A stretch of 56,138 bases of DNA from Telmatospirillum siberiense. Lineage in GTDB: Bacteria > Pseudomonadota > Alphaproteobacteria > Rhodospirillales > Magnetospirillaceae. Where the stretch lies: assembly GCF_002845745.1 (NCBI RefSeq), contig NZ_PIUM01000039.1:1-56138 (forward strand), given 5' to 3'. Position numbers and translations under genes: made by a program. This document shows, piece after piece, positions 1 through 8,522 of the stretch. The stretch's first letter is position 1. Every line of letters starts with the position of its first letter. The notes beneath the pieces are model-generated. The model did no database searches. It saw only the letters and a program-made list of their open reading frames with translations, and was not told where the DNA came from.

Positions 1-110
1 GAATCACATTGCTTCTGCCTTTGGTAGAATCTTTTTACGCCGTCATCTTGTGCGCAGGACTCGTCTTACGGGAAAATGGGGCGCGGCATCGGTAATTGAC
101 GACACGCCCT

Positions 111-143
111 AGAGCGTGATGCCTTAAATCTGCATCACGCTCT
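111..143. repeat. Perfect 12-bp intergenic palindrome
   Basis: The arms AGAGCGTGATGC (111-122) and GCATCACGCTCT (132-143) are exact reverse complements around a 9-base loop. No T-run follows on either strand, so it looks like a dispersed alphaproteobacterial palindrome rather than a terminator. The remaining bases 1-257 carry no gene I can support; on the minus strand one frame stays open from the DUF1491 region through the right arm to a stop at 124, discussed as a finding. Confidence 0.6.
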
Positions 144-257
144 CACTCGTTTTCAAGCCCTTGGCCTTAGCGCACGCATCCGCGTGCTTGGCCGCGGCCT
201 CAATGGCCGCTTCTAGAAGAGGAAATCGTGCGTGAATGGTAATGGATCTCGCCCGTA

Positions 258-596
258 TTAAATGACGACCGCCTCGAAGGGCAAGCGACCGCTCCGTTCC
301 TCGATCTCGATGATCCACAGATCCCAGTCGCGGTCGATCTGGCGGGCCATATAGGCGTCGGCCTTCGCTTCGTCGACCGGTTCCGGGCCGGTGGCTTGCA
401 ACCAGGCCGGACTGCCGTCCATGGCGCGGACTTGGCTCAGAACCCTGAATGCGCCGTTGCCCAGATTCTGCTTGATCAGAATGGCCCCGGCATCCTCGTC
501 GCCCTTGCGGACGACGGTCGCCATGATTCCTTGCGCCACACACGTCCGGATCGCCGCTTGAATCCACAGTTTGGCCTTGAGACGGTCTTCGGCCAT
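258..596 (-). CDS. DUF1491 family protein
   Basis: A 112-residue soluble protein of the DUF1491 family, small alphaproteobacterial proteins with no assigned function. The family pattern is visible: an N-terminal LKAKLWIQAAIRTC strand, a KGDEDAGAILIKQN segment, an aspartate-rich DEAKADAYMARQ helix, and the closing DRDWDLWIIEIEERSGR block. I place the start at 596 (MAEDRLK), which gives the usual family length. An in-frame ATG at 629 would add 11 residues and has no better ribosome-binding site. The gene stands alone, with an AT-rich stretch at about 650-685 that may hold its promoter. Nothing in the sequence indicates a function. Confidence 0.8.
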   Translation of the reverse strand: MAEDRLKAKLWIQAAIRTCVAQGIMATVVRKGDEDAGAILIKQNLGNGAFRVLSQVRAMDGSPAWLQATGPEPVDEAKADAYMARQIDRDWDLWIIEIEERSGRLPFEAVVI

Positions 597-736
597 CAGT
601 GATGACAAGTCCTTCGGGGAGTTCCGCATCCATCGGATCGCAGCATGAAATCCTCAATAAACATTTATAATTCAATGATTAAGTGCCGAAGCCTAAGCTT
701 CGTCCGGGGAGCTGTCAACGCATCCGGCGGCGGCGG

Positions 737-1534
737 TCATATCGTCTCGGCCGGTGATCCGACCTGCGCCTTGGCCATCTGACGGATCAGGATCCGATCG
801 AGGAGCCCCGGCATCAGCCGCTGTAAGGGAATGAACAGGCGTTCCAGTCCACGCGGATAGATGTCGCGGGCGCCCCGTAAAATGCCGTCGACGATCAGGC
901 CAGCCGTTTTCTCGGGCGAGTCGAGTGTTATTCCAAGGCCATCGGCAATGGCGGAAAATTCCTCCATGGCCGGAGTGCGGGTGGTGCCTGGGGCTGCATA
1001 AGTCACCGCTATCCGGGACGGCGCCAATTCCCGCCTCAGCGCTTCGGACCAGCCGCGCAAGCCGAATTTCGTGGCGGAATAGGTACAGAAATAGGGAAAG
1101 GCGATATCGCCGAACATGGCGCCGATGTTGACGATGCGCGCCGGAGCGGCGGCCCGCAGCAGCGGTAGCAGGGCCTGGGTCAATTCCATGGGGCCCAGCA
1201 GATTGGTTTCGATCATCTGCCGGCGAGCGGCGGCATCCTCGGTGGAGGCAGGTCCAGATACCATGATTCCGGCGTTGTTGATCAACAGGTCGAGGCGCCG
1301 GAAGGAGCCGACGGCGTCGACCAGATCGGCGATGGAAGCCGGATCGGTGACATCGCAGACCAGGACGGTCGCATAAGCGGGGGGGGCGAGCAACGCCAGG
1401 GTTTCCTCCAAGGCGGCGGCCTGTCGGCCGACCAACAGGACATGCGCGCCGTTCCTGGCCAATTCCCGCGCCAGTGCCCGACCGATTCCGGAGCCGGCGC
1501 CGGTGATCAAGGCGACGGTGTCGTCAAGCGGCAT
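737..1534 (-). CDS. SDR-family NAD(P)-dependent oxidoreductase
   Basis: A 265-residue classical short-chain dehydrogenase/reductase. The Rossmann nucleotide-binding motif TGAGSGIGRALA lies near the N-terminus, followed by the NNAGIM strand and the catalytic Tyr and Lys in YSATKFG. The C-terminal third (LERLFIPLQRLMPG) resembles SDRs acting on hydrophobic acyl or lipid substrates, but the substrate cannot be read from the sequence. The start at 1534 (MPLDDTVALITG) is preferred over the upstream 1561 codon because the fold begins there. It overlaps the end of the thermostable-hemolysin-family gene by 11 bases, which implies translational coupling and a shared pathway. Confidence 0.85.
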   Translation of the reverse strand: MPLDDTVALITGAGSGIGRALARELARNGAHVLLVGRQAAALEETLALLAPPAYATVLVCDVTDPASIADLVDAVGSFRRLDLLINNAGIMVSGPASTEDAAARRQMIETNLLGPMELTQALLPLLRAAAPARIVNIGAMFGDIAFPYFCTYSATKFGLRGWSEALRRELAPSRIAVTYAAPGTTRTPAMEEFSAIADGLGITLDSPEKTAGLIVDGILRGARDIYPRGLERLFIPLQRLMPGLLDRILIRQMAKAQVGSPAETI

Positions 1535-2195
1535 GGTTGATCCCGGCGGCCCGCCGCCCACCGCCGGAGGGGGAGAGATGGCGGGGGTCGGGATTGGCGA
1601 TTTTTGTCGATCCCCATCCCGTCGGAACCGCCCGGCCTTTTTCGAACGTGATGGCTGAGGACACGGCCAGGGCGAGCCGGGCGTCGTCGACCAGCATCAC
1701 CTTGGGGAATTGCCGGTAGTAATTTCCCCACATTTCGGCGGCCTCGATCCGCGCCGGATCGGCCATGGCGAGTTCGGTCATCGAGATGCCGGCGCGGCCC
1801 AGAAACAACCGCAGGCGCGCCGTGGCGGTGAAGAACCCCCAGCGGATCCCGCGGCTGCGCAGGAATTCCCCGATGTCGCGGATCAGGCTCTCGGCCTTGC
1901 CCGGTTGATTGGCCGCCAGGCTGCCCACTTCGGCAATGGCTCTGCGGTCGGGAGAGCCTCCGGTATGGCAGGCAATCAGGGCCTCGACCGGTTGGTCGAG
2001 GTAGCGTTCGGAAAAGAAGCCGTCTCTGGCGAAACGCACTGATGCGGCGCAGGTCACCCTGACGCCATCGGTGTCGGCGACCAGGCACCGGGGAAGGGGG
2101 CCCAACCGCGCATCGTAATCACGCAGGAAGGCGGTGCGGATGCAGGTTTCCACCATCGGCCGCATCCGATGTCCAGGATCGATGATCTCGAACAT
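1524..2195 (-). CDS. Thermostable hemolysin family protein (PF12261)
   Basis: A 223-residue protein matching the thermostable-hemolysin (delta-VPH) family. The hallmark blocks are FFSERYLDQPVEALI, the AIAEVGSLAA core, GIRWGFFTATARLR and the WGNYYRQFPKVM tail motif. The family name comes from a Vibrio protein; the fold resembles acyltransferases, and members often sit beside acyl-activating and SDR genes, so a biosynthetic role is at least as likely as haemolysis. There is no signal peptide. The start at 2195 has a strong AGGAGG site spaced for it, and longer upstream forms of the frame are less credible. The SDR gene follows with an 11-base overlap. Confidence 0.75.
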   Translation of the reverse strand: MFEIIDPGHRMRPMVETCIRTAFLRDYDARLGPLPRCLVADTDGVRVTCAASVRFARDGFFSERYLDQPVEALIACHTGGSPDRRAIAEVGSLAANQPGKAESLIRDIGEFLRSRGIRWGFFTATARLRLFLGRAGISMTELAMADPARIEAAEMWGNYYRQFPKVMLVDDARLALAVSSAITFEKGRAVPTGWGSTKIANPDPRHLSPSGGGRRAAGINHAA

Positions 2196-2199
2196 GACT

Positions 2200-2442
2200 T
2201 TATTCCTCCTGGAGGCGGGAAATGTTTGATGGCACGTCGTGATGAGGCGGATTGGTCGAGGCGTGACCCGGATCTCCGTATGCGCGGTTTTTCGATCGGC
2301 CGATCCGGCGTTTGCCGCCGTGATCGATCCGCCCCCGTCCATCCGGGACCTCAGGTAGCGGAGCCCTCAGGGCGAGACCGGGCAGCAGGTTGAACGCCAG
2401 GATCGACAGGGAGCGGACAAGGACAGAACGAGGGGCGGGCAT
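2200..2442 (-). CDS. Possible small protein with hydrophobic N-terminus (80 aa)
   Basis: This is a weakly supported ORF inside an otherwise empty 446-base gap (2196-2641). Its N-terminal third is hydrophobic (SVLVRSLSILAFNLLPGLAL), like a signal or anchor segment, while the rest is polar and basic. Its stop codon lies 4 bases before the next start at 2195, so the AGGAGG site of that gene is read through by this frame, the usual geometry of an operon leader gene. It has no clear ribosome-binding site of its own. A direct-repeat site (2494-2508) sits 52 bases upstream. It may equally be untranslated leader. Confidence 0.25.
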   Translation of the reverse strand: MPAPRSVLVRSLSILAFNLLPGLALRAPLPEVPDGRGRIDHGGKRRIGRSKNRAYGDPGHASTNPPHHDVPSNISRLQEE

Positions 2443-2493
2443 GAAAAGCGTCCACGGCAGTTCCAGAGGCCATCACGCTACCCGGCCGCCTCA

Positions 2494-2508
2494 TGGAGTT
2501 GTGTGGAG
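2494..2508 (-). promoter_or_regulatory. Candidate response-regulator site, copy 1
   Basis: The 15-mer TGGAGTTGTGTGGAG recurs exactly at 3010-3024. It contains two GGAG half-sites 10 bases apart, the spacing used by OmpR-family regulators on direct repeats. It lies 52 bases upstream of the minus-strand start at 2442 and could control the thermostable-hemolysin/SDR operon. The link to the nearby regulator is inferred. Confidence 0.35.
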
Positions 2509-2551
2509 ATGATTGCAGTGGTGCGGATATTTGTGACGGGCGAGATCCGTC

Positions 2552-2645
2552 AGGGCTTGTCGCGAAATTATCGCTCCCAACCCTCCAGATTCCATATGAC
2601 GCCTGCGCTCCGCTTAAGGCGGGCTCAAACGCCGCTCGGGCTTAG
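2552..2645 (+). repeat. Dispersed intergenic repeat, copy 1
   Basis: About 94 bases that reappear in reverse complement at 38243-38335 with only scattered mismatches; a shorter relative covers 49037-49079. The shared core contains CATATGACGCCTGCGCTCCG and then GGCGGGCTCAAACGCC. It abuts the 3' end of the small secreted-protein gene and includes that gene's stop codon, so it may serve as its 3' untranslated structure. Confidence 0.7.
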
Positions 2646-2953
2646 TCGCCGAAAATACCGCGGAAGAGTCTCTGGAAGAATCCGGGCCGCTGCCGTGACG
2701 GCTGGGGTTGCTCCGCGTCGGCATCCTGAGCGGGTTGGGACCCGTTCGGCTGTGTCACATTCCGGCTCATCGAGAAGTTGAATCCGTTGCCGGAATATTG
2801 GTAATCGGCGGGTGGACGTTCGGCCGGGCGTACCTGGCGTCCTCCGCCGGACGCCCCGTTATTATCGGAATCCCCCGGAAACGCCCGGGCCTGACCACAG
2901 GCGAGCATCGTCGCGAAAACCAATCCAACAATGCCGGCCGACCTGAACGTCAT
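2642..2953 (-). CDS. Small secreted hypothetical protein
   Basis: A 103-residue protein with a convincing Sec signal peptide (positively charged start, hydrophobic VGLVFATMLACG core, cleavage near ARA-FPGD). The mature part is low-complexity, rich in Gly, Asn, Gln and Pro, and ends in a basic-hydrophobic tail (GFFQRLFRGIFGD) that could associate with a membrane. I recognise no family. It lies 76 bases downstream of the sensor-kinase gene on the same strand, and the intervening DNA holds a direct-repeat site at 3010-3030. It may therefore be a target or accessory of the adjacent two-component system; that is inference. Confidence 0.6.
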   Translation of the reverse strand: MTFRSAGIVGLVFATMLACGQARAFPGDSDNNGASGGGRQVRPAERPPADYQYSGNGFNFSMSRNVTQPNGSQPAQDADAEQPQPSRQRPGFFQRLFRGIFGD

Positions 2954-3009
2954 TTCGCTCCCGTTATCCTCAGAGGACCTCTAAGGAACAACCTTAGCCC
3001 AGGCGATCG

Positions 3010-3030
3010 TGGAGTTGTGTGGAGTTGCGT
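3010..3030 (-). promoter_or_regulatory. Candidate response-regulator site, copy 2
   Basis: GGAGTTGTGT is followed directly by GGAGTTGCGT, a tandem 10-base direct repeat that begins at 3011 and overlaps the last bases of the kinase gene. It lies 57 bases upstream of the secreted-protein start at 2953. Its first 15 bases are identical to 2494-2508. Direct repeats with about 10-base period are typical for dimers of OmpR-family regulators, one of which is encoded at 4403-5125. Confidence 0.4.
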
Positions 3031-4334
3031 CAGAGCGCCGCATTTGCCGCCCCCTGTGGCAAATCGATCACAACTTCCAGCCCATGCGGATCGATGTTCC
3101 TGGCCTGGATGGTGCCGTGATGCAGTTCCACCGCGCGCCGGCAGATGGCCAGGCCGATGCCGGTTCCTCCGGTCTGGCGGGCGCGGGCGTCATCCACCCG
3201 GTAGAACGGGTCGAACAGATGGGGCAGCGCCTGATCGGGAACCCCGGGACCCTGGTCCCGGATCGAGACGCTGACCCGATCGGCCGGCGACCTGTCGCAA
3301 CTGATCTCGATGGACGCCCCCTGGCTCGTATAGAATACGGCATTGCGCAGGACATTTTCGATCGCCCGCCTCAGCAGGGCCTTATCTCCGGGGATGACGA
3401 TGTCGCGGTCCAGCGGCCTGAGGATCAGGTCGGGGGCCCGTTCGGGGGATTCATAAGCGATATCGGCAAGGACGTCGGCGATCACCGTGCCCAGGTCGGT
3501 CGGCTCGTCAAGTGTTTTGACGGGCATGGCGTCCAGACTGGCGAGGGTCAGCAATTCGCGGATGAGATGGGAAATATTGTCGATTTCGCGCTGCATCCGT
3601 TCGAATTGCCGCGGAGAATGGTCCTCGGCGTCGCGCCGGGCCAGGCCCAGGGCCATGTTCAGCCGGGCCATCGGCGACTTTATTTCGTGGGAGACGTCGG
3701 CGATCAAACGGCGCTGGGCCTCGATCAAGGTGGCGACCCGGTCCGCCATCTGGTCGAATTCGCGCACGAGATCTGCCGCCTCGTCATGACGGCCGGAAAA
3801 TTTTCCGCCGACGCGTGCCGTCAGGTCGCCTTTGGCCAGGCGCGTGGCCGCTTGGCGCAGGTCGGATATGGGGCGGGATAGATAACGCGCGATGACGTAG
3901 CTCAGTCCCGTGCAACTCACCAGCTCCAGCAGGATGGTGAGTTGCAGGCGGGATCTCCGGCTTTCCGGACTGTCGGGCAATGCGCCGGTTCCGGCCTGGA
4001 CGGTCAGGCAGTAAGTGCCCGACTGGCCCCGTGTGAGGATGCTGGTGGAGCTTGGCGACTGGGGGCCGCATTCCATGCCCGGATTGGTCGCCGAGAGTTT
4101 GAGTTGCAGCAAGGTATTGGCACCGGTACGCGCCAGGAATTTGTCGAGGGCTTCCGGCCCGAAGCGTTCGAACAGGGTGACCGCCGTATCGGCGTAAAGC
4201 GAGAACGCGTTGTCCACGGCCTGCTGCGATTCCGGCAGATAGAACGTCACCAGGGCCAGAATGGTGCCGACGGTCACCAACTGCACCGACACCGACCACA
4301 GCAGGATCTTGCCGAAGAGCGTCTTAATCCGCAT
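3030..4334 (-). CDS. Two-component sensor histidine kinase (CpxA-like)
   Basis: A 434-residue inner-membrane kinase. TM1 spans about residues 10-32, a periplasmic sensor segment follows (about 33-128, with two cysteines near 89 and 109 that could form a disulfide), TM2 about 130-150, and a HAMP segment beginning with the RYLSRPISDLRQAA motif. The dimerisation/phosphoacceptor helix carries His216 in DVSHEIKSPMARL. The ATPase domain shows the N box (ENVLRNAVFY), G1 (DQGPGVP) and G2 (GGTGIGLAI). The H-box and overall layout resemble CpxA and related envelope-stress kinases. Its gene follows the response-regulator gene after 68 bases, so both are probably co-transcribed. The stimulus is unknown. 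Confidence 0.9.
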   Translation of the reverse strand: MRIKTLFGKILLWSVSVQLVTVGTILALVTFYLPESQQAVDNAFSLYADTAVTLFERFGPEALDKFLARTGANTLLQLKLSATNPGMECGPQSPSSTSILTRGQSGTYCLTVQAGTGALPDSPESRRSRLQLTILLELVSCTGLSYVIARYLSRPISDLRQAATRLAKGDLTARVGGKFSGRHDEAADLVREFDQMADRVATLIEAQRRLIADVSHEIKSPMARLNMALGLARRDAEDHSPRQFERMQREIDNISHLIRELLTLASLDAMPVKTLDEPTDLGTVIADVLADIAYESPERAPDLILRPLDRDIVIPGDKALLRRAIENVLRNAVFYTSQGASIEISCDRSPADRVSVSIRDQGPGVPDQALPHLFDPFYRVDDARARQTGGTGIGLAICRRAVELHHGTIQARNIDPHGLEVVIDLPQGAANAAL

Positions 4335-4402
4335 GTCTCACGCTCCCGCCCGGAAATGGCGTCTCGTCGGGGCTGCTCCCTCCACCGGGGGCCCGCCGGC
4401 GG

Positions 4403-5125
4403 TCACGGTGTTTTGCCGTTGCCCGGGACATAGATATAGCCGGCGTTGCGCACCGTCTTGATGCGGCACTCGATGTCGTCGTCGGGGTCGAGCTTGCGCC
4501 GCAGCTTGCTGACCAGCGTATCGACGTTGCGGTCGACCTTGACGCCGTTCTGTCGTCCGAAGGCGGCCTGGGAAAGGTCGTCGCGGCTGATCACTTCCCC
4601 CGCGTTGCGCAGGAAGATTTCCAGAAGATTGAACTCGGCCGTGGTCAAATCGAGCCGTCGTCCCGCGCAGAAGGCCTCCCGGGAGGCGTGATCGAGGGCG
4701 ACGTCGCCCGCGGTCAGCCTGGCTGTGGAGTCGGCGGTCTCGGACTGTTTGGCGTCCGAGGAGGCGCGGCGCAGCACCGCGCGGACCCGAGCCATCAGGA
4801 CGCGCGGATTGAAGGGTTTGGAAACATAGTCGTCGGCACCGATTTCCAGCCCGACGACCCGGTCGACGTCGTCGTCCTTGGCCGTCAGCATGATGACGGG
4901 GACGTTCGACAGCTTGCGGAGTTCCTTGAGCAGCTCGAACCCGGAACGACCGGGCAGCATGACGTCGAGGATGATCAGGTCGGCGTCGCCGGGGGCCGCC
5001 GTCCAGAACGAGGCGCCGTCATGGGCGGCGTTAATCAGGAACCCTTCGGGTTCGAGATATTCGCGCATCATTTCGACCAGTTCGACATCGTCGTCGACCA
5101 GCAGCAGGCGGGGGAGCGGAGTCAT
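4403..5125 (-). CDS. OmpR-family response regulator (CpxR-like)
   Basis: A 240-residue DNA-binding response regulator. The receiver domain (about 1-120) has the acidic triad DDD near residues 11-13, the phosphoacceptor Asp54 in LIILDVMLPG, and the conserved Lys in VIMLTAKDDD. The C-terminal winged helix-turn-helix (about 140-235) has the family pattern LTTAEFNLLEIFLRNAGEVI and the NVDTLVSKLRRKL recognition region. It is the first gene of the pair with the kinase. Two matching direct-repeat sites (2494-2508, 3010-3030) near the downstream genes are candidate targets. Confidence 0.93.
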   Translation of the reverse strand: MTPLPRLLLVDDDVELVEMMREYLEPEGFLINAAHDGASFWTAAPGDADLIILDVMLPGRSGFELLKELRKLSNVPVIMLTAKDDDVDRVVGLEIGADDYVSKPFNPRVLMARVRAVLRRASSDAKQSETADSTARLTAGDVALDHASREAFCAGRRLDLTTAEFNLLEIFLRNAGEVISRDDLSQAAFGRQNGVKVDRNVDTLVSKLRRKLDPDDDIECRIKTVRNAGYIYVPGNGKTP

Positions 5126-5783
5126 CGGAACCGACGGACAAGTCCGAGCCGCGAAAAGGCTTCGGACGGATGGGAGTGGGGGAGGGACGAGCCCGAGGGA
5201 ATTTCCGGGAGGACCATAAGGCGGTGAAACATGACGATGGCCGAGGCTTTCAAGGCGCGACGAGATGGAGGCGGGACGATCTGATCGGCATGGACGTCTT
5301 CAGGCTACATGAGATGCCGCCCCGGACTCAAGGTCATCGAAAAAGGCCCCGGGGCTTCGAACTCACGTTTCGATTTTGGTAACATGAGCGGCATGGCCGT
5401 GCTCGGCACACTGCTTTCCGGCTCAAGGCCGGGGATGACGGCTATTGGTGGTGAGGCGGCGGATGAAATTGTCGGTGGCAACCGTCCGTCTTGACGTCCC
5501 CCATCGGCGCTTGGCGGATCTCGTCACGCCAACTGATTGTAAAATAAAATAAAAACAATCAATCGTCGTGTGCTCGCCTGGATTATCGTTAGAACAATTC
5601 TTAATCTTGCGAGCATCAGGACTCTCGGGTAGCTTTCGCGAACGTGCATACGACGTGCAAGGACGCCGGATAAGGGCAAAAAGGCGCCGGGGGCGCCCGT
5701 TGTCAATTTCTTGGGGAAATGCGGCGGTTGATTCGGGGCGGGTGGACGTCCGCATGAAGGGGCCGGGCGATCAGGGGGGAAGC
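5126..5783. other. Intergenic region upstream of the autotransporter
   Basis: No gene is supported here. About 5318-5450 holds GC-rich inverted-repeat sequence of the common alphaproteobacterial kind (for example CCGGCTCAAGGCCGG around 5418). From 5530 the DNA becomes AT-rich: TGATTGT (5534-5540) and ACAATCA (5555-5561) form an inverted repeat that could be an operator. TGCTCGC (5571-5577) and GCGAGCA (5609-5615) close an imperfect stem that could structure the 5' leader. The plus-strand frame is open from 5568, but the coding start is placed at 5784. Confidence 0.5.
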
Positions 5784-8522
5784 ATGGGGACGACAGGAAA
5801 GGTTTTTCTCGCCGGCACGTCGCTGCTGGCGTTGGCGGTGGGCATGGCGTACTCCCATCCCGTTCTGGCCGACACCACCATCTCGCAGGCGACGGGCGCT
5901 CAAAGCTGGACGTCGGGCAATTTCACCGTCACCAACGGCGGCATCATCACCGGGACCAGGCCGATCAACGGCAGCGGCTCCCTCGGCACGCTGACCATTG
6001 GCGGCGGCGGTAGCATCAGTGGTAGCCGCACCGGAGTTTACAATACCGGCGCCATCGCCGCCCTGATCAACAGCGGCACCATCATCGGCACTCTCGGCGG
6101 GATCGACAACCTTGGCACGATCACCATCCTGACCAACAGTGCCACCATCAGCGGCGGCAACACCGGGCTCGCCAACCGCGGCAGCATCGCCACCCTGACC
6201 AACAGCGGCACCATCGCCGCCGTCGCCTACTTCGGCATCGGCAACGCCAGTGCCGGCATCATCGGGACGCTCGTCAACAGCGGTACTATCAGCAGCGGAA
6301 CAAGAGACGCCGTCCGCAATGACGGCAGCATCGCCGTTCTGACCAACAGCGGGACCATTAGCAGCAGCGGTGGCTACGCGGTTGCAAATTACTCCGGCGG
6401 CAGCATCGGCACGCTGGTCAACAGCGCTATCATCAGCGGAGGTCTCTCCGGGCTCTACAACGTCGGCACCATCGCCACGCTTATCAACACCGGTACCATC
6501 AGCGCCAGCCACAGCGGGCTCGGTATCAACAATGGTGTCGGCGGCAGTATCGGCATGCTCACCAACAGCGGGACCATCCGTGGCGGCGTCACCACCGGGC
6601 TCGGCAACTCGGGGAGCGTCGGCACGCTGAGCAACCAAGGCCTTATCACCGACGTCAAGTGGGGCATTCTCAATACAAGCGGGGCCACCTTCCGCGTCCT
6701 CGACAACGCCGCCGGCGGTACCATCCACGGCGACAGTACCGGAATTTTGAACTCAGGCAGCCTCGGCACCGTCACCAATGCCGGCACCATCAGCGGCGCC
6801 AATTTCGCCATCAGCACCTCCGGCAGCCTTGGGCCGCTTTCCAACAGCGGGGTGGTCGCCGGCAATATCCAGAACAGTTCCTCCAATCCGCTGACCATCG
6901 CCGGCGGCAGCGGCGGGACCTATGGCCTGCTGACCGGCTATAATGCCGGCTCGCCCTCGCTTTCTAGTCCCGGCACGGTGGGAACGATCACCAGCACCTC
7001 TGCCGACCTGTTGTTCTCCTCCGGCAATCTGCTGCTCAACGACAGCATCAATGTCGGCACCCACACCGTCGGCAATAGCGGCGTCACCTTCCAGATCGTG
7101 AACCCGGTGACCATCACCGGCACCTATAGCCAGAGCGGCGGCGGGTTGGTGATCGTCACCACCAGCCGTGGCAGTTCTTATGGCTATCTGACGGTCAGCG
7201 GCAATGCCACCGTCGCCAATTCGACCGTCACCATTTCCGGAAGCGGGCTTGCCGCGGGCGAGAGCTTTACCATCGTGCGTTCCGGCGCGACCGGCAGCTA
7301 TAGTGGTGATACCGCCACGGTCAGCGGCACCAGCGGCTTGAGCGCCCGCATCAGCGAATCCGGCAACGATCTCGTGGTGACGCTGGTCGGCAGCCATTAC
7401 GGGCCGCTCGGCGCGGCGGCCGGCGGTGCCGCGACCGGCATGGGGCAGGCGCTCGACGCCATCTCGGCGGCAAGCGGCCCGGCGGCCACGGCCTTCCAGA
7501 ACACGGTTTTGCCGATCCTCGATGCGCTGCCGGCGGCGTCCCAGGCCGCCGCGGTCAAGCAACTCGCCCCGACGCAAATGGCGCCGGCCCTCCAGGTGGC
7601 GAATCTGGCGGTGGCGCCGGTCACCTCGGCGATCGAACAGCATGAACTGGCCCTGTCGGGAGACGGCGGTGTCGGCGTGGCGGGGGGGTCCGGCGGGCGC
7701 GAGGGCGCGCTGTGGGGCCGGGTGCTGGGCAACCAGTCCCAGCGCGAGACCACGGCTGGCGCCGACGGCTATCGCTCGCATGGGGTCGGACTGGCGTTCG
7801 GTCTCGACCGCCAGGTGACGCGCGACCTCATGGCCGGGGCGGCGCTGAGTTGGCTCAGGGGCTGGAGCACGGGGCTCGACGGTTCGTCCGGAAGCTCGGT
7901 GCGCTCCGATAATTATCAGCTCACCGCCTACGGCTTGCAGCGCTGGGAGCAGGCCTTCGTCGATGGACAGGCCGGTCTCGGCTACAGCCGCTTCAATCAA
8001 AAGCGCGCGGTTGGCTTTCTCGGTGCCGCCGCGCGCGCCGATTATGGCGGCGAGTTCTATCTCGCCAAGCTTGGCGTCGGCTATGACCTGCCGGCGGGCA
8101 ACGTCACCGTCACGCCGCTGGCCGGGCTGCGCTTCCTGCGCGTCGTCAGCGACGCCTATGGCGAATCCGGCGCGGGAAACGCCGACCTGAGCGTCAATCG
8201 CCGCGGGGTGCAGTCGCTGACCCAGGATTTCGGCGGCAAGGTGGCGTGGAGCATGGATACCGGCTGGGGCCTGGTCAAACCCGAACTGCGCCTTGCCTGG
8301 GTGCATGACTATACGCAGGGACCGATCGCGGCCTCCGGCCTGATCGGCGGCGAGGCCTTCACCAGCACCATTGCCCGGCCCTCGGCCGACGGTGCACGGA
8401 TCAACCTCGCGGCGACCCTGGAGCGCAGTGACGAGCTTTCCCTGCGCGCCGAATACGAAGGCGAGATTCGCCCCAATTATTGGAGTCAGACCGGCGCGGT
8501 CAAACTGATCTGGGCGTTCTGA
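5784..8522 (+). CDS. Autotransporter outer-membrane beta-barrel protein
   Basis: A 912-residue type V secreted protein. The signal peptide covers about residues 1-30 (VFLAGTSLLALAVGMA core, cleavage near VLA-DTT). The passenger (about 60-350) consists of about a dozen degenerate repeats of the type GSIATLTNSGTISGG, each a predicted rung of a parallel beta-helix. A linker with further beta-rich repeats follows, then a C-terminal autotransporter barrel (about 640-912) beginning EGALWGRVLGNQ and ending in the aromatic tail LIWAF needed for BAM recognition. The start at 5784 has a GGGGGGA site; an ATG at 5754 would put a non-hydrophobic extension before the signal. No protease or adhesin domain is recognisable, so the passenger function is unknown. 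Confidence 0.9.
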   Translation: MGTTGKVFLAGTSLLALAVGMAYSHPVLADTTISQATGAQSWTSGNFTVTNGGIITGTRPINGSGSLGTLTIGGGGSISGSRTGVYNTGAIAALINSGTIIGTLGGIDNLGTITILTNSATISGGNTGLANRGSIATLTNSGTIAAVAYFGIGNASAGIIGTLVNSGTISSGTRDAVRNDGSIAVLTNSGTISSSGGYAVANYSGGSIGTLVNSAIISGGLSGLYNVGTIATLINTGTISASHSGLGINNGVGGSIGMLTNSGTIRGGVTTGLGNSGSVGTLSNQGLITDVKWGILNTSGATFRVLDNAAGGTIHGDSTGILNSGSLGTVTNAGTISGANFAISTSGSLGPLSNSGVVAGNIQNSSSNPLTIAGGSGGTYGLLTGYNAGSPSLSSPGTVGTITSTSADLLFSSGNLLLNDSINVGTHTVGNSGVTFQIVNPVTITGTYSQSGGGLVIVTTSRGSSYGYLTVSGNATVANSTVTISGSGLAAGESFTIVRSGATGSYSGDTATVSGTSGLSARISESGNDLVVTLVGSHYGPLGAAAGGAATGMGQALDAISAASGPAATAFQNTVLPILDALPAASQAAAVKQLAPTQMAPALQVANLAVAPVTSAIEQHELALSGDGGVGVAGGSGGREGALWGRVLGNQSQRETTAGADGYRSHGVGLAFGLDRQVTRDLMAGAALSWLRGWSTGLDGSSGSSVRSDNYQLTAYGLQRWEQAFVDGQAGLGYSRFNQKRAVGFLGAAARADYGGEFYLAKLGVGYDLPAGNVTVTPLAGLRFLRVVSDAYGESGAGNADLSVNRRGVQSLTQDFGGKVAWSMDTGWGLVKPELRLAWVHDYTQGPIAASGLIGGEAFTSTIARPSADGARINLAATLERSDELSLRAEYEGEIRPNYWSQTGAVKLIWAF

